Program-made: the position numbers and the translations under genes | Assembly: GCA_039545295.1 (NCBI GenBank) | Contig: BCIK01000016.1 | Span: 372,001 to 436,000, forward strand | DNA: 64,000 bases | Direction: 5' to 3' | Source: Udeniomyces pyricola | Lineage: Eukaryota; Basidiomycota; Tremellomycetes; Cystofilobasidiales; Mrakiaceae | The notes under the pieces: model-generated | What the model saw: the letters and a program-made list of their open reading frames with translations, nothing else | Database searches by the model: none | Told to the model about the DNA's origin: nothing | In this document: positions 13,095-23,354 of the stretch, piece after piece | Layout of the letters: each line of letters starts with the position of its first letter | How positions within the stretch are numbered: position 1 is the first letter of the stretch

Positions 13095-15204
13095 TCATGG
13101 TGGACGACGACGAGAGAATTCAAACTTCGGTGTGAGGTTTATCGGACCTTGCCGACGCGCAGGTTGAGGGTAGGGATGAGGATGAGGATGAGGACGAGGA
13201 GGAGGACGAGGAGGGAATTCGAACTGCGGTGTGAGGTTTATCGGACCTTGCCGACGCGCAGGTTGAGGATGGAGGGGAGGAGGACGGCGATGAGGTGTTG
13301 GTGTTGATGGAGGTGGTGGCGGTTGTGTTGGTGGAGGCGGTGACGGCGATGGTTGTGGAGGTGGTTGTGTTGGTGAAGATGGAGGTGATGTAACCGGTGA
13401 TTCTGGCCAAAGATCAGCGATTGAGCAGTAAGGAGGTGTCGCATGACGCACCCCCTCCGCAATCGCTCGGGCGATCTCCGGCGGTGGAGGACTGAGTCAA
13501 AGTAAGGGAGTGCATAGTCAGTTTATTGTTGGCCTTCTTTTGTCGCAAACATAGTCGTTCGCAAAACAAATGTCACTCACAGGCCGATAGCATCAATCAA
13601 CTCCGCCTCCGTCTGGCCGATGATCGGCAGTGGCTGCATAGGAACCACTTGCATACTTACGNGATCGTAGATATACTGGTGCTGATATGCGAGCCANCCT
13701 CGACGCANTCTAANTTCGTAGTCGTTAGGTACGTTGTAATTAGTGAGGATGTGGCGAAGGAGGTTGGGCATGGACCCGGCGTGTGAATTGATCATCGTGA
13801 TGACCTGCTGCATGCTTGGGCGAGGTAGCTGCTTGCCGGATAGACGACGTGTATAGGAACATCCAGAGATCAACTGTGAGATACAAGCGAGCAAAATGAT
13901 AAGTCAGTCTGACGATATTTTGGACCGAGCACCAGCCAGCCATACTCAAACGAGACGAAACCAACGTACCGCCAAAAGGGTCCACTCATTGCGGCCCCAC
14001 TCAGTCACGCCCCAAAGCTCCTGTAGCCGACGGGAATGCATCTCCGTCACGTAACCATTCTGTTCCCAGTCGAAGACGACCAGTCGGCATCCGTTGATGA
14101 CGAGGTCGCCATCTCTGGTTACGACACCGTTGATGACGCCGCTCATCTCTAAGAACTTGAGCTGGGCGTCTGACTCGAACGGAGCGACGACGTAGGAGAC
14201 TCGGTGTGTTTTGAGGACCTATAGAATACAACAGAGACGTCAGGGTGACTGGATCAGCTCAAAGAATGTCGAGGCGAAAGCGTATATGATGATCGAGCGG
14301 AGTAGATGCGAGCGAACCAACCTTGATGAGTTGAAGTACTAATTCAGGCCCGACCGTGAACGCCAGGGCGTACGCCGCATAGGCCTTCTCCATCCGACCT
14401 GCCTTGCGGTGCTTCGTAGCGCTCTCGAGCTTCTGTCTTTTGTACTCTGTATACCTATGGGGGAAGATCACAGTTGAGAGACAAGGCCAAAGGCGATTGA
14501 TGAGTCCCCAGCAAAGACTGTACCCGATGAGAAAAAGGACACAAAACCCATACTCACTCCTCCGGGGTTTGCTTCATCTTTGCCATGGGGCAGGCCCCAT
14601 CGAACACGACGTAGGGCTTGATCCCGAGGCTTGGCATGGCGGTTATTGGTCCTATGCAAGCCTCAATGAACCTGCAAGCAACACGACCGAACAGCCAAAA
14701 CCTCTGAGGGTCAGGTTAAAAAAACAAGCGGAAACCGAATCGCAGTTATGATCCCGCAGCCTTTCACACTTACGCGCTTGGGTACTCGTTTCCCCATAAC
14801 GAGGCGAGATGGGCATCCTTGTGTCGATACATATAGACGTGTGCCTAGATGTGTTAATCGAACGATATGATTCGGGAAAGCATCAGGATATCTGGTCTCG
14901 TGCTGGAGGTTCCGACACATTCACCTAGAGAAGAGAGTTTTTACATCAACACCGAGTCTATAGAAAAAAAAACCATGAAAAAAAAAAACACGTAGAGCAC
15001 ATAGAACATTTAGTTTCCTGCTTCACGTCCTCGAGTTAATATAACGTTGATGGTCGTAGCATCACATCATCTGAGGAGAAGAGCAGAAAGGGCCCAAGAG
15101 GGGAAAAGGAAGCTGAAATCAACGTACGTGAGACCGGAGTACGTGCGGAGATGCGTCTTGTACATGGCCTGTTCGAGGAACTGATGCAAGTCGATCACTC
15201 CCAT
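13095..15204 (-). CDS. Divergent EXO1/Rad2-family 5' nuclease
   Basis: Structure-specific 5' nuclease of the XPG/FEN1/EXO1 family. Eight exons close in frame to 448 aa: 15204-15128, 14957-14945, 14844-14774, 14671-14558, 14454-14322, 14218-13970, 13873-13581, 13491-13095. It starts MGVIDLHQFLEQA, like EXO1. Metal-site acids fall at D30 (TLGVDAHVY), D78 (YVVFDGA), E151 and D153 (APFESDAQL), D172 and D174 (TRDGDLV). The H3TH-proximal motif, usually GCDY, reads GCSY, and the following Gly-rich hairpin is replaced by RRLSGKQLPRP. The usual WLHR after D30 is YMYR. The C-terminus is Pro-rich with a 33-residue direct duplication. Four N bases lie at 13662, 13697, 13708 and 13714. The intact frame over eight exons argues against a pseudogene. 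The true cellular EXO1 is probably elsewhere. Confidence 0.75.
13116..13268. repeat. In-frame 54-bp direct duplication with 99-bp period
   Basis: Nearly identical 54-bp blocks occupy 13116-13169 and 13215-13268, 99 bp (33 codons) apart. They encode two copies of a QPARRQGPINLTP-type segment in the Pro-rich tail of the EXO1-like protein. Between and after them are purine-rich short repeats on the + strand that encode Pro/His-rich sequence on the - strand. Confidence 0.9.
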
Positions 15205-16379
15205 GATGACGGTAAGGTCGAAGACAGGGAGGGGGAGGCGAGTAAGTGATGGAGAGGGAGGGGGGGGAAGATGGGATGAGTATGGTAGATGGAAGAAAAA
15301 GGAGAAGGGGATGAAGCAGATGGGAGTCAGAAAACGAAAGAAAGCGGTGGGAGACGAAGAGTGAGAAAAGAAGCAGGAAAGAAGCAGGAAAGAAGAGAAG
15401 ACGACACCAGCAGGGGCCTAGTCGACGAGTCATCTACTTGCGAGGACCATGCATACAAAAAAAAATAGGGCACGAAGGGGAAGGTGGAGATGACTGGTTC
15501 GAAGGCAGACAGCCCCTTGGCGCGTCCGCAGCGTTCGTCAGCTCGTCGGCTTCCTCGATAGACCGATGCGACCCGATACATCAGTTCAAGATGATATGAC
15601 TCTATATTCAAGGGCAAGGAAGTGAGTGTTGACTCAGAATGAAGAACAAGATTCATGTTGTAAGGATGTGTTGGCCGGTGGACACCAGCGATACCTGATC
15701 AATCACGTGCACATCACAAGATGAGGCCGAGTAGTTCGGAGCTCAGCGCTCGGGCCGTCGGGCCATAAAGCGCTAGGGCGCTAAGGGGTCTGCCTGCATC
15801 CCGCGTTTCCGCATTTGGTGAATCCATGCCAATTGAGCTATCGCCAGGCTGACTTGATATTTGATCTCCTCTCTGGTCCTGTCCTCTATCTCCGCAGCCT
15901 TTCCCCGCCTTAGCGCGCTATCCTACTTCTTTTTGCTCTTTTCTGCTTCCATCTCTCGCTCTTCTTGCTTAGACAGTGGAAGCTCGGGATTTTGGATTGG
16001 ACTCGAGAGCTGGGGAGTTGGGTATATTGGGAGCTAGCGCGAGTTGGATCAGTTGGCTTAGGTGGGATGAATTTAGGGGAATCGGTGTGGGGTACTCATC
16101 AAAGTCAGCATGGCGATGGCTAGATCTGCCCATTTTCGGCTTTCTCCGCATGTATCCATCAATCCAGAATTATACTCACTCGTTCATTGTGCAATCGTCC
16201 AGAGTCTGAGCCAACCAGCTTGAAGATGTTTATGGATGTCTTATGATCATTGGATCATACATGTACGACGGTCTGAGGTTCTGAACGAGCAAGAAAGCCA
16301 AGCGAGTGGATGTCTGGCTAATGTCCTGGCGAGTACGACGTTAACGACGACCTCGGTGATGCCTAACAGGAAGAATACC

Positions 16380-16540
16380 TTTGGAAGGATATGAGGGTTG
16401 TTGAGTTCAACAGCTATGGTTTTGATGCGTCGAACGAGGTAAGCTAGAAAAAAGGAAGCTTACACGAGAGTGTGTTGGCCGGGAGTTGTCTCTCGGCAAA
16501 TATATTTTCAACAGGATTGGTATCCTATCTAGGCAAGATG
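16380..16540. repeat. Dispersed diverged copy of the 11.5-kb tandem unit
   Basis: A box like AACAGCTATGGTTTTGATGCG is followed by GAGGTAAGCTAGAA and by a GGGAGTTGTCTCTCGGCAA block. This is the same order and similar spacing as in the array at 11510-12060, about 4.5 kb away. It suggests a mobile or segmentally duplicated family rather than local slippage only. Confidence 0.65.
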
Positions 16541-17019
16541 GTCATACAAATGACACGGACGATCAAACAAACTCGTCAGCCAGAACCTTGACGTGTTGAA
16601 CGATACAAGTCGTGATGGGAAGATGTACCTGAAAATATGATGTATAGGGAATCTCCTGGCAAGGAAAGGTTGATAAAGCATGGTCGGTATGATGCTTCTC
16701 AAGCACGATAGACTAACGTAGCGGTCACACAAACAAGAACCGAGCCATACAGAGATATGCGAAGCAAAACAAACGCAAATCAACAAGAGTGCATGGACAT
16801 CGTTGATTGAGTGCAAGCACATCATTACAGAGCTCAAGTCTATCTGGAGAGTCATAGTGGGTTGAAGTCGAACCAAGACATACCTCACAAGCTATAGAGA
16901 AGGAGGTTTGCATCAAAGTGACGCGATGAGAATGTGCTGTGAGGAGCCGAAAGAGGGCTGAGACTGTGGTGCGGTGGGTCGAGGCAAGCCAGGGCGCGGA
17001 TGGGACTGATATAGGATGT

Positions 17020-17310
17020 TTGTACTTGTACGATTCAGACGAACTTGATTGACCCAATGAAGCTGGGAAAGATTTTCCCAGGACTAGACTGGTGTGAAGC
17101 TTAACCAAACGAGTTGGTTCTCGCGTCCTCAGGCCTTGTCTGGTGCAAGTTGACCCAAGTGCTGTCATGATATTTGGCCCAGGAAATGCCTGGGGAAAAG
17201 TGACCCGGGACTATCCTGGTTCCGGTTGACCCTATCGAAACCTGGGGCGGGATGGCCTGACCCAGGAAAGTCCTAGGCGAGATTTCCCACGGTGAGGAGG
17301 GCAAGCCAAA
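17020..17310. repeat. Palindrome-rich dispersed element, copy A
   Basis: This stretch is dense in TTGACCCA, CCCAGG and CCTGGG words in both orientations, for example GGGAAAGATTTTCCCAGG near 17060 and GCAAGTTGACCCA near 17145. It ends with ATTTCCCACGGTG near 17283-17295. Copy B at 28165-28375 shares the vocabulary and the same closing word. It is non-coding. Confidence 0.6.
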
Positions 17311-18970
17311 GGGCGGTGGGGAGTATTGATTCATGACTGTACCTTCAATTCCACGTCAAGTAAGATGCGCTCACAAAGCAGGTGACGTGAGCTTGATCTG
17401 TATAGCTGTCCCCACCTCACGCGCGCATAGCCAAACCATCATAATCTTAGCTTCCAGCCTCTACGCGGCTGGGCTTGTCCCACTACCATCCATTTCAATA
17501 TGTCATCATTCTTCATCATCAAAATCCAAATCAGCAGGAAACAGAATTCTGATACACGCGATCTCCTACTTTTTCACTGCACTACGTTACTCTGTGTCAT
17601 CCTCTTGGCATTCATACCGCCAGGGGAGTCCGTGCGCGATCGGTCATGAGCAGTCGACCAATTACCGTTTACGCACGGGTCATCGCCAGTCGCCCTTCGA
17701 GATTTCCGCAGCAACTTTTTGTGTCTCGACGACTTCTTTGTTCTTTCGGAAGCATCCCCAACTTAACGTCCCAATCCTCTCCCCCCTCCGCCTTCCCTCG
17801 TACTCCCTCCTTTCTCTCCCCCCCCCAAAAAAAACGTTCTCGCTCAGCAACTTTCTTCCCATCTCTTATCCTTCATTCCTTCCTTCTTTGCTTCGCTCTC
17901 TCTCTCTTGAAAGCATTGTTGTCCAAGTTTGCCCTTTTCGCATATCATCTTCGCCAGCTTGGCTTCCCGACTATCACTTCACCCACACTGCCCTCGATCT
18001 TCCTCGTCAGTACTCCTTTCTTCTATCTCCTCTCGCCTCCTGACCCTCTGGCCTCTCATCGATCCAACTTGATCACCACCTTCGTTCCATCTGTTGATAT
18101 CCCTCGTTCATCCCACATTGAGATCTGCACGGCATTAGAGCTCACTCGTTGTCTTTAGTTCAGATGTGTCACTGTAGGTGTGTCTCACACATTTTATATA
18201 TATGTTCTTTCTTGCATTTGCCTCTTGATGGCACTATGGCAATTGATGAAGAGAGCCGTGAACGAGTGAAGCGACGGGTGATTTGTAGCTTTGGTTCGAG
18301 AGATGCAAGTGATCATCAGTGAAAGGATCGATCAATTGATCTGACGATTATGAATGACCAAGGCGAGAAACGACGGAGGAGAATTGAAGAAGCCGGCGCC
18401 GAAGGGGCGAGCGAGATGAAATGGACAGCTTGACCAAGCTCGACGGTATCCACCGCGCACCACTTCCAAGGCTCTGTCCCAGTCTGTCCCCTAGACGCTA
18501 CAGCACTCTATCAGCGACCGACCTCCTCAGATTCCCACCAAACTTTTCTGTTCACTTCATTAATCGATTACCGAGATGGATATGCGCGTTGGCCTGGGTA
18601 AGCCTTGGTTCCCTCAGGATCTTGGGCGGGTTTCTTAACATGGGATCTGACACTTCATGCGGGTTGCGATTGCCACAGCTGTAGGGCCACAGGTGTATCG
18701 GCTCGCAGTTGTTGGGTAGAAAGTCTGCTCTTTTAGGTGAAATCGCCTGTACACGCATTGTTTCAAAGCTAGGTTAGGTGGGATGGGGACAACAACGACG
18801 AATGCGTCGCGCTCAACAGGGATACACGTCAATCGAACAAGGACAATGTTTTCCGTATTCGATCGCACAGCTAGGCTATGGGATTGTTGTGTTAGTTAGA
18901 TGGTCTATCTCGTCTTCAACGCGATTCCAAATCGTTTGGCGGGGCAACATTTTCCCCTTTGATCGGGCTT

Positions 18971-18975
18971 TATAA
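18971..18975 (+). promoter_or_regulatory. Possible TATA box of the orphan SIM protein gene
   Basis: A TATAA word in the context GGGCTTTATAAGCC lies upstream of a C/T-rich leader that begins near 19010 and a good splice donor at 19132. Position and context fit a core promoter, but this is only a motif match. Confidence 0.35.
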
Positions 18976-19670
18976 GCCAAACTAGGCAGGCTTCAGACGA
19001 TCTTTGTTTTATTCATCTCCCCCCCCTCCTCCCCTTCGTCCCCCTAGACCACGACTCACCTCTTCCCCCTGCTCTTTATCTTTACAAGATCCCTCCTCCT
19101 CAAACTCGAACGATTCTCCTCTCATCAACAGGTGAGTCCTTTTTTTTTTGTTTTTTTTTTTTTCCTTGCGCAGGATGCCCTCTAGACGTACACCTGCTGA
19201 TCTCCCGCAGCTTTACCTTTCTTCAAGCTCAAACCCTCTCTCCAAGCTCGGACCCTCTGCTTTTCCTCCCCCTCGCCCTCTCACTTTTGTCGCATCCATA
19301 CCGACACCAACACCCATCCACTCACCAGTGAGTATCATGTTGCCCTTCCTTATCATGTCTCCAATAAGGGAATGCTTTACTTTTGGTCTCGCTTTCTCGA
19401 CTTGTTGAGCGTCCTTCTGATCACGTTGGCTCTTCTTTTTCGTCCTTCTCACTCAGCCCAGGCAAACACATCAGCCCAACCTATTGGGTCACTATTTTCT
19501 TGCGAATCTTTGATTTAATCTCTCCAATCCTCCTCGCACTCGCACGCATGACCATGCCTTCGTAGCTCCGAAGCTCCGGCTCTCCCCTTGTTGAGGCGGC
19601 CAATGCACATCCCATTGAAGCTGACTCTGCGACTCGTCTATCTTGCCTTGTCCCCACAGAAGACCTCAGC

Positions 19671-22585
19671 ATGACTCTCGGACTTGATCTGCCCGAAGGT
19701 ATTGACCCGATTCAAGCGTTCAAGCTCCTCGACCCGACCGCCCCCGAGTCCGGCATCATCCTCTGCGCCCTCTGGAAGCATGGCCGTGCTGGCTCGGATG
19801 CTTCGTCGGCAGCCACATACAGGAACCGCATCGTCACACACATCAACACAGGTCTTCACTTCCCCGTAGTCCCGACCGCAGGGGGGGTCAACGCGATGGG
19901 GGCGGAGTGGTGGAAGGTCATGGCGTTGATGTACCGTGATCTCGAGCACACCTTTGGTCAGTCATCATTCTAATCTCGCATTCTTTCCCAGGCGGTTGCT
20001 GATCTTGAGTTCTCTATATGTTTATCAGAGCTCGTCAAGAAAAAAGACGGTCAAGCGGCACGGCCGCCTGCCAAGACGGACGTCGAGATCGCCGAGGATG
20101 GTCCTCTCTTCAAGAAGTACCAGGACCGATTAAGCGCTGTCCCCCCGTGCGCCAAGTTCGAAATCCCGGTCGACCTTCAGTACCAGGATGCTCGAGCTCA
20201 AGCTCGCTCCAAGTCTTTCTCTCCTGAGGCGGTGTCCCTTCCTAACCCCACCCTCGACGCCTCGATGCTTCGTTTCCGCGCCCTCCTCCTTGCTGCCGGC
20301 CATGAGGAGCCGCATGTCGACACCTTTGTTCGGCGATTCCAGCAGAAGCTCGCCTCGTACCGGATCGAGGTTTTTGGCTTGGAGGTCGACGCACTGGCCG
20401 CCTTTTACGCGACCGTCCCTTCGCTTTCGGCGACGCTCGATCTCGTCTCCCACGTTCAGGCCCTGAAAGCGCCAAACCTCGCCAAGACTATGATCCGCAT
20501 CGTCAAGAGCTTTCCCGGTGCAGGAAAGGGCGAGACGACAGACCCCGACGTCTACGCCCACTTCCTCTACGACGCAGACGCAAACAAAACCAAGTCCTTC
20601 CCTGGGAGAACCGACGTCGGGGTGTACTCAAGGACCGAGTCGGAATTATCTTGTGCAAGAGGCGACCTCAAGAACGGAAAGAACTCGCCTGCGCTGGCCC
20701 GAAAGGCGATCCGCGCTGTGGGTCTCGGACGCCCGGACTCGTCGTTAGAAGTCCTTGAGGGAAGCATAAGCGAACGACCTGGAGAGGGCTTCACATCGGT
20801 TGCCGTCACGTCGCCGTCGACTGGGTCGTACGTCCTGCGGATGGCGCTTGGAGTGGTGAAGGAGATGGAGAAAAATGTTCCTCAGTGGTGCAACGTCCTC
20901 GAGGAAAAAGCGTGGGAGACGTCCTCTCGCCGGGGATTGGCCGAGATCGTCGCCTATGCCACCACCGGCGCTCACAACACAACGCCGATTGCCCCCGGGC
21001 ACCCACCCCGCTACTCACCACAACCGGTCGTCGACGATCTCTTGCGTCTCATCGATCCTGACCAGATCTGGCAAGCAGGAGTGACTGTCCTCATCCTAGG
21101 ACACCGGATGGGCGCGAAAGACGCCAACTACTATTACATCCACAACGAGACGGCAATCAACACCTGTCTCTCGAGGATTCGACGCGCCGACTTAGTCAAG
21201 TTGACCACGCCAGGTTGGAAGAAGGTCAGTACTCACGCGTAGTGACACGTTCTGATCCAACCGAACTCATCCCATCTACTGTAGTTGACTTTGACGATCT
21301 TTTCTTTCCCGATTGATAACAGTCGATCGTCAACGTCGAGTACATCGACGCTATCGATGGGCTCATGCCGTCGGGTCTGTCTTCGTGGGAGCGCTTCAAG
21401 TTGTACCAAGCTCCGCTTAAAGAGGACGAGATCATCGAGATGATCCGCCGGGTCAGCGACTTTGTCGACCAATCGTCGCCAAATTCGCGGATCATCGTCT
21501 CTGTCCAATCCACGACGGTTTCGCAGGCTTTTGGGGGGCACGGTCGATGCGATCCGTACGTGGTCACCTCGACTGGGGGTAGGGACATCACGTTCCTCAA
21601 CGGGTACCATGCGACACACAACTTCCGGCACCCGTTTCCTGGTGTTTTGGAGGCCTTCTTGGCTCAGACCAGCCTTCTCCTGTCGACCCTGACCGCAAGC
21701 TCGACCGAAGAAGGCCTGCAAGCATGGGCCAAACGACCGGAGGTCGTGGCGGTCCGGACCCACTTCGACAATGCAGTCGGCCGGCTAGCAGCCTCCCGGA
21801 CCCATACCGATCGCACTAACGGAGCCGACTTCACCCACGTCATTCGCCAGAATCCGGTCCCGGTCGAGCTTTACAAGGAACATACGGTCCGGCTCCACTT
21901 CCCTGGTGCTTTGGGTGCCAAGGACCCGAACGACGCCAAGAGCAAGGTCGCGTGCTGGTTCGCAACGGTGACGGGGAGCAAGTGGTTTGAGAAGGGTCAG
22001 AAGTGCTTATTGTACTTCTACATCGTCTCGGGACAGCTTATCGCCCTTCCTCGCGTCGTTGAGCCACTGCTCTTCGGCCCGACTATCACGGAGGAAGAGA
22101 AGCGGGCGGCGCTTGGGCCTGGCGGCTTCCTCAACGAGGTCAACAAGTTGAAGCATGGCAAGCTCTCCACGATCCCGAGGATCCCGACGCGGAAGGTCAT
22201 CGGCTTCCCTCCGGGAGAGATGCAAGAGGCAATGATCGAGCTTATCCAAGCAGCCATGGTCGATCAAGAGAAGACGTTTGACCCTCTCGCCTTCCAGCCT
22301 TCCTCTCGAGCCGGACCATCCTCAAGCGCTCAAGCCGGACCATCCTCGAGCTCGAAGCCCCCCCGAGCCTCAGGATCGGGTAAGCTGATCCAGACCCGGC
22401 TGGACTTCCGGCCCAAACCTGCTTACCTAGGCCCTCCCTCGCCGACACCGCCGCCGAAACCCGTGGAGGTTGTTGACCTCACCTCGGACGACGAAGATCC
22501 AGCCTCTTCGTACAAGAGAAAAGCCTCAGCAGCTTCGTCGAGTCCGAAGACGACGGCACAGGGCAAGAAGAAGCGGAGAGATTAG
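19671..22585 (+). CDS. Orphan nuclear-type protein with SUMO-interacting motif
   Basis: I do not recognise the family. Exons 19671-19956, 20029-21224 and 21323-22585 give 914 aa. Two further upstream exons (19175-19327 and 19457-19487, with the third exon then starting at 19660) also join in frame and would give 979 aa, so the start is open. The body (to about residue 790) is globular in composition with no membrane segment or signal peptide. The C-terminal tail is disordered. It holds QTRLDF near 851 (resembling a PCNA-binding PIP box but one residue short), an acidic SUMO-interacting motif VEVVDLTSDDE near 875-885, and a basic GKKKRR end that could serve as a nuclear signal. A nuclear role on chromatin is inferred from the tail only. 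A 5' UTR intron starting at 19132 is likely. Confidence 0.75.
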
Positions 22586-23354
22586 CCCGCTTTCCCCATG
22601 GTCACTTGCTTCTGTTTGCCTTGCTCTTCTGTTCTTTTTCTTTTCTTTTCTTCTTTCGATCTTCTCTTCTCTTCTGTTCGTCTTTTCCATTTCCTTCCTT
22701 TTCGTGTCTTCCATATCTATCTCTCTTTTTCCTTTTGTTCACTCTCGTTTATTAGATTCTGTCCCCTCCAATATCCACCCTCATCTTCCAGATACACCAT
22801 TGTTCCCGTTCTTCATCATATGCCCTAGTCTTTTTGCTTCCAGGTCGATTTTGCTTTCTCTCCCGTTCTCCTCTCGCTGTCTCCTAGTACTTTACTTTTG
22901 GTTCTGGCCTTTCCTCGTGGACTGTGTTTCTTTTCTTTCAGCATGACGTTAATTAGCAGTCATATTGTTTTTTTTTCTCTCTTCAATTTTCCGCTTTCTT
23001 TACCTGCTTTTTTTCGATACCGTTTCTACTTATACCTTACAGATTGTATATGCATGTCAAGACTCCGACGAATATCGCTGCATCGCTCGTTTCCTTATAT
23101 CGTCAATTAGGCGCTTGCCTTACTCCGACGTTCGATTCCTACTAAAGGTTGTTTCCCTACTAGCTACTGATAGCTATAGCCATGTTGCGAGGTTCGCCTG
23201 CAACGTATATCCATTCATTATCACATAACTTATACTAGATCCACATACATAGCAGCGGCACAACATATAGTCTTCCTCCCAAACCCTCCACCCATACATG
23301 CGCCACCAATCAATTACCCGCAACTTAACAACCATGAGTCAGAGCAAGAAATCC
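22586..23354. other. C/T-rich convergent 3' spacer
   Basis: 769 bp between the stops of the orphan gene (+) and the photolyase (-). The + strand is dominated by TTCTTTTC and CTCTTC words from 22620 to 23020, then becomes more mixed. No exon is seen. It probably carries both 3' UTRs. Confidence 0.6.

Larger units (their letters stand above)
15205..19174. other. 4-kb gene-poor interval
   Basis: No coding exons could be supported on either strand. Contents seen: the 5' flank of the EXO1-like gene, a diverged extra copy of the 11.5-kb tandem unit (about 16380-16540), a palindrome-rich element (about 17020-17310), a C/T-rich segment at 17750-18060, and the presumed promoter and 5' UTR of the next gene from about 18970. 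The 236-aa open frame at 17333-18043 is Ser-rich low-complexity translation and is not accepted. Confidence 0.55.

Noticed and set aside
13095..15204. Interpretation of the EXO1-like locus as a pseudogene
   Set aside because: Its eight exons close in frame, and six of seven metal ligands are kept at near-canonical spacing.
17333..18043. 236-aa Ser-rich open frame on the + strand
   Set aside because: Derived from a C/T-rich stretch, with no domain and no sign of splicing; kept as intergenic.
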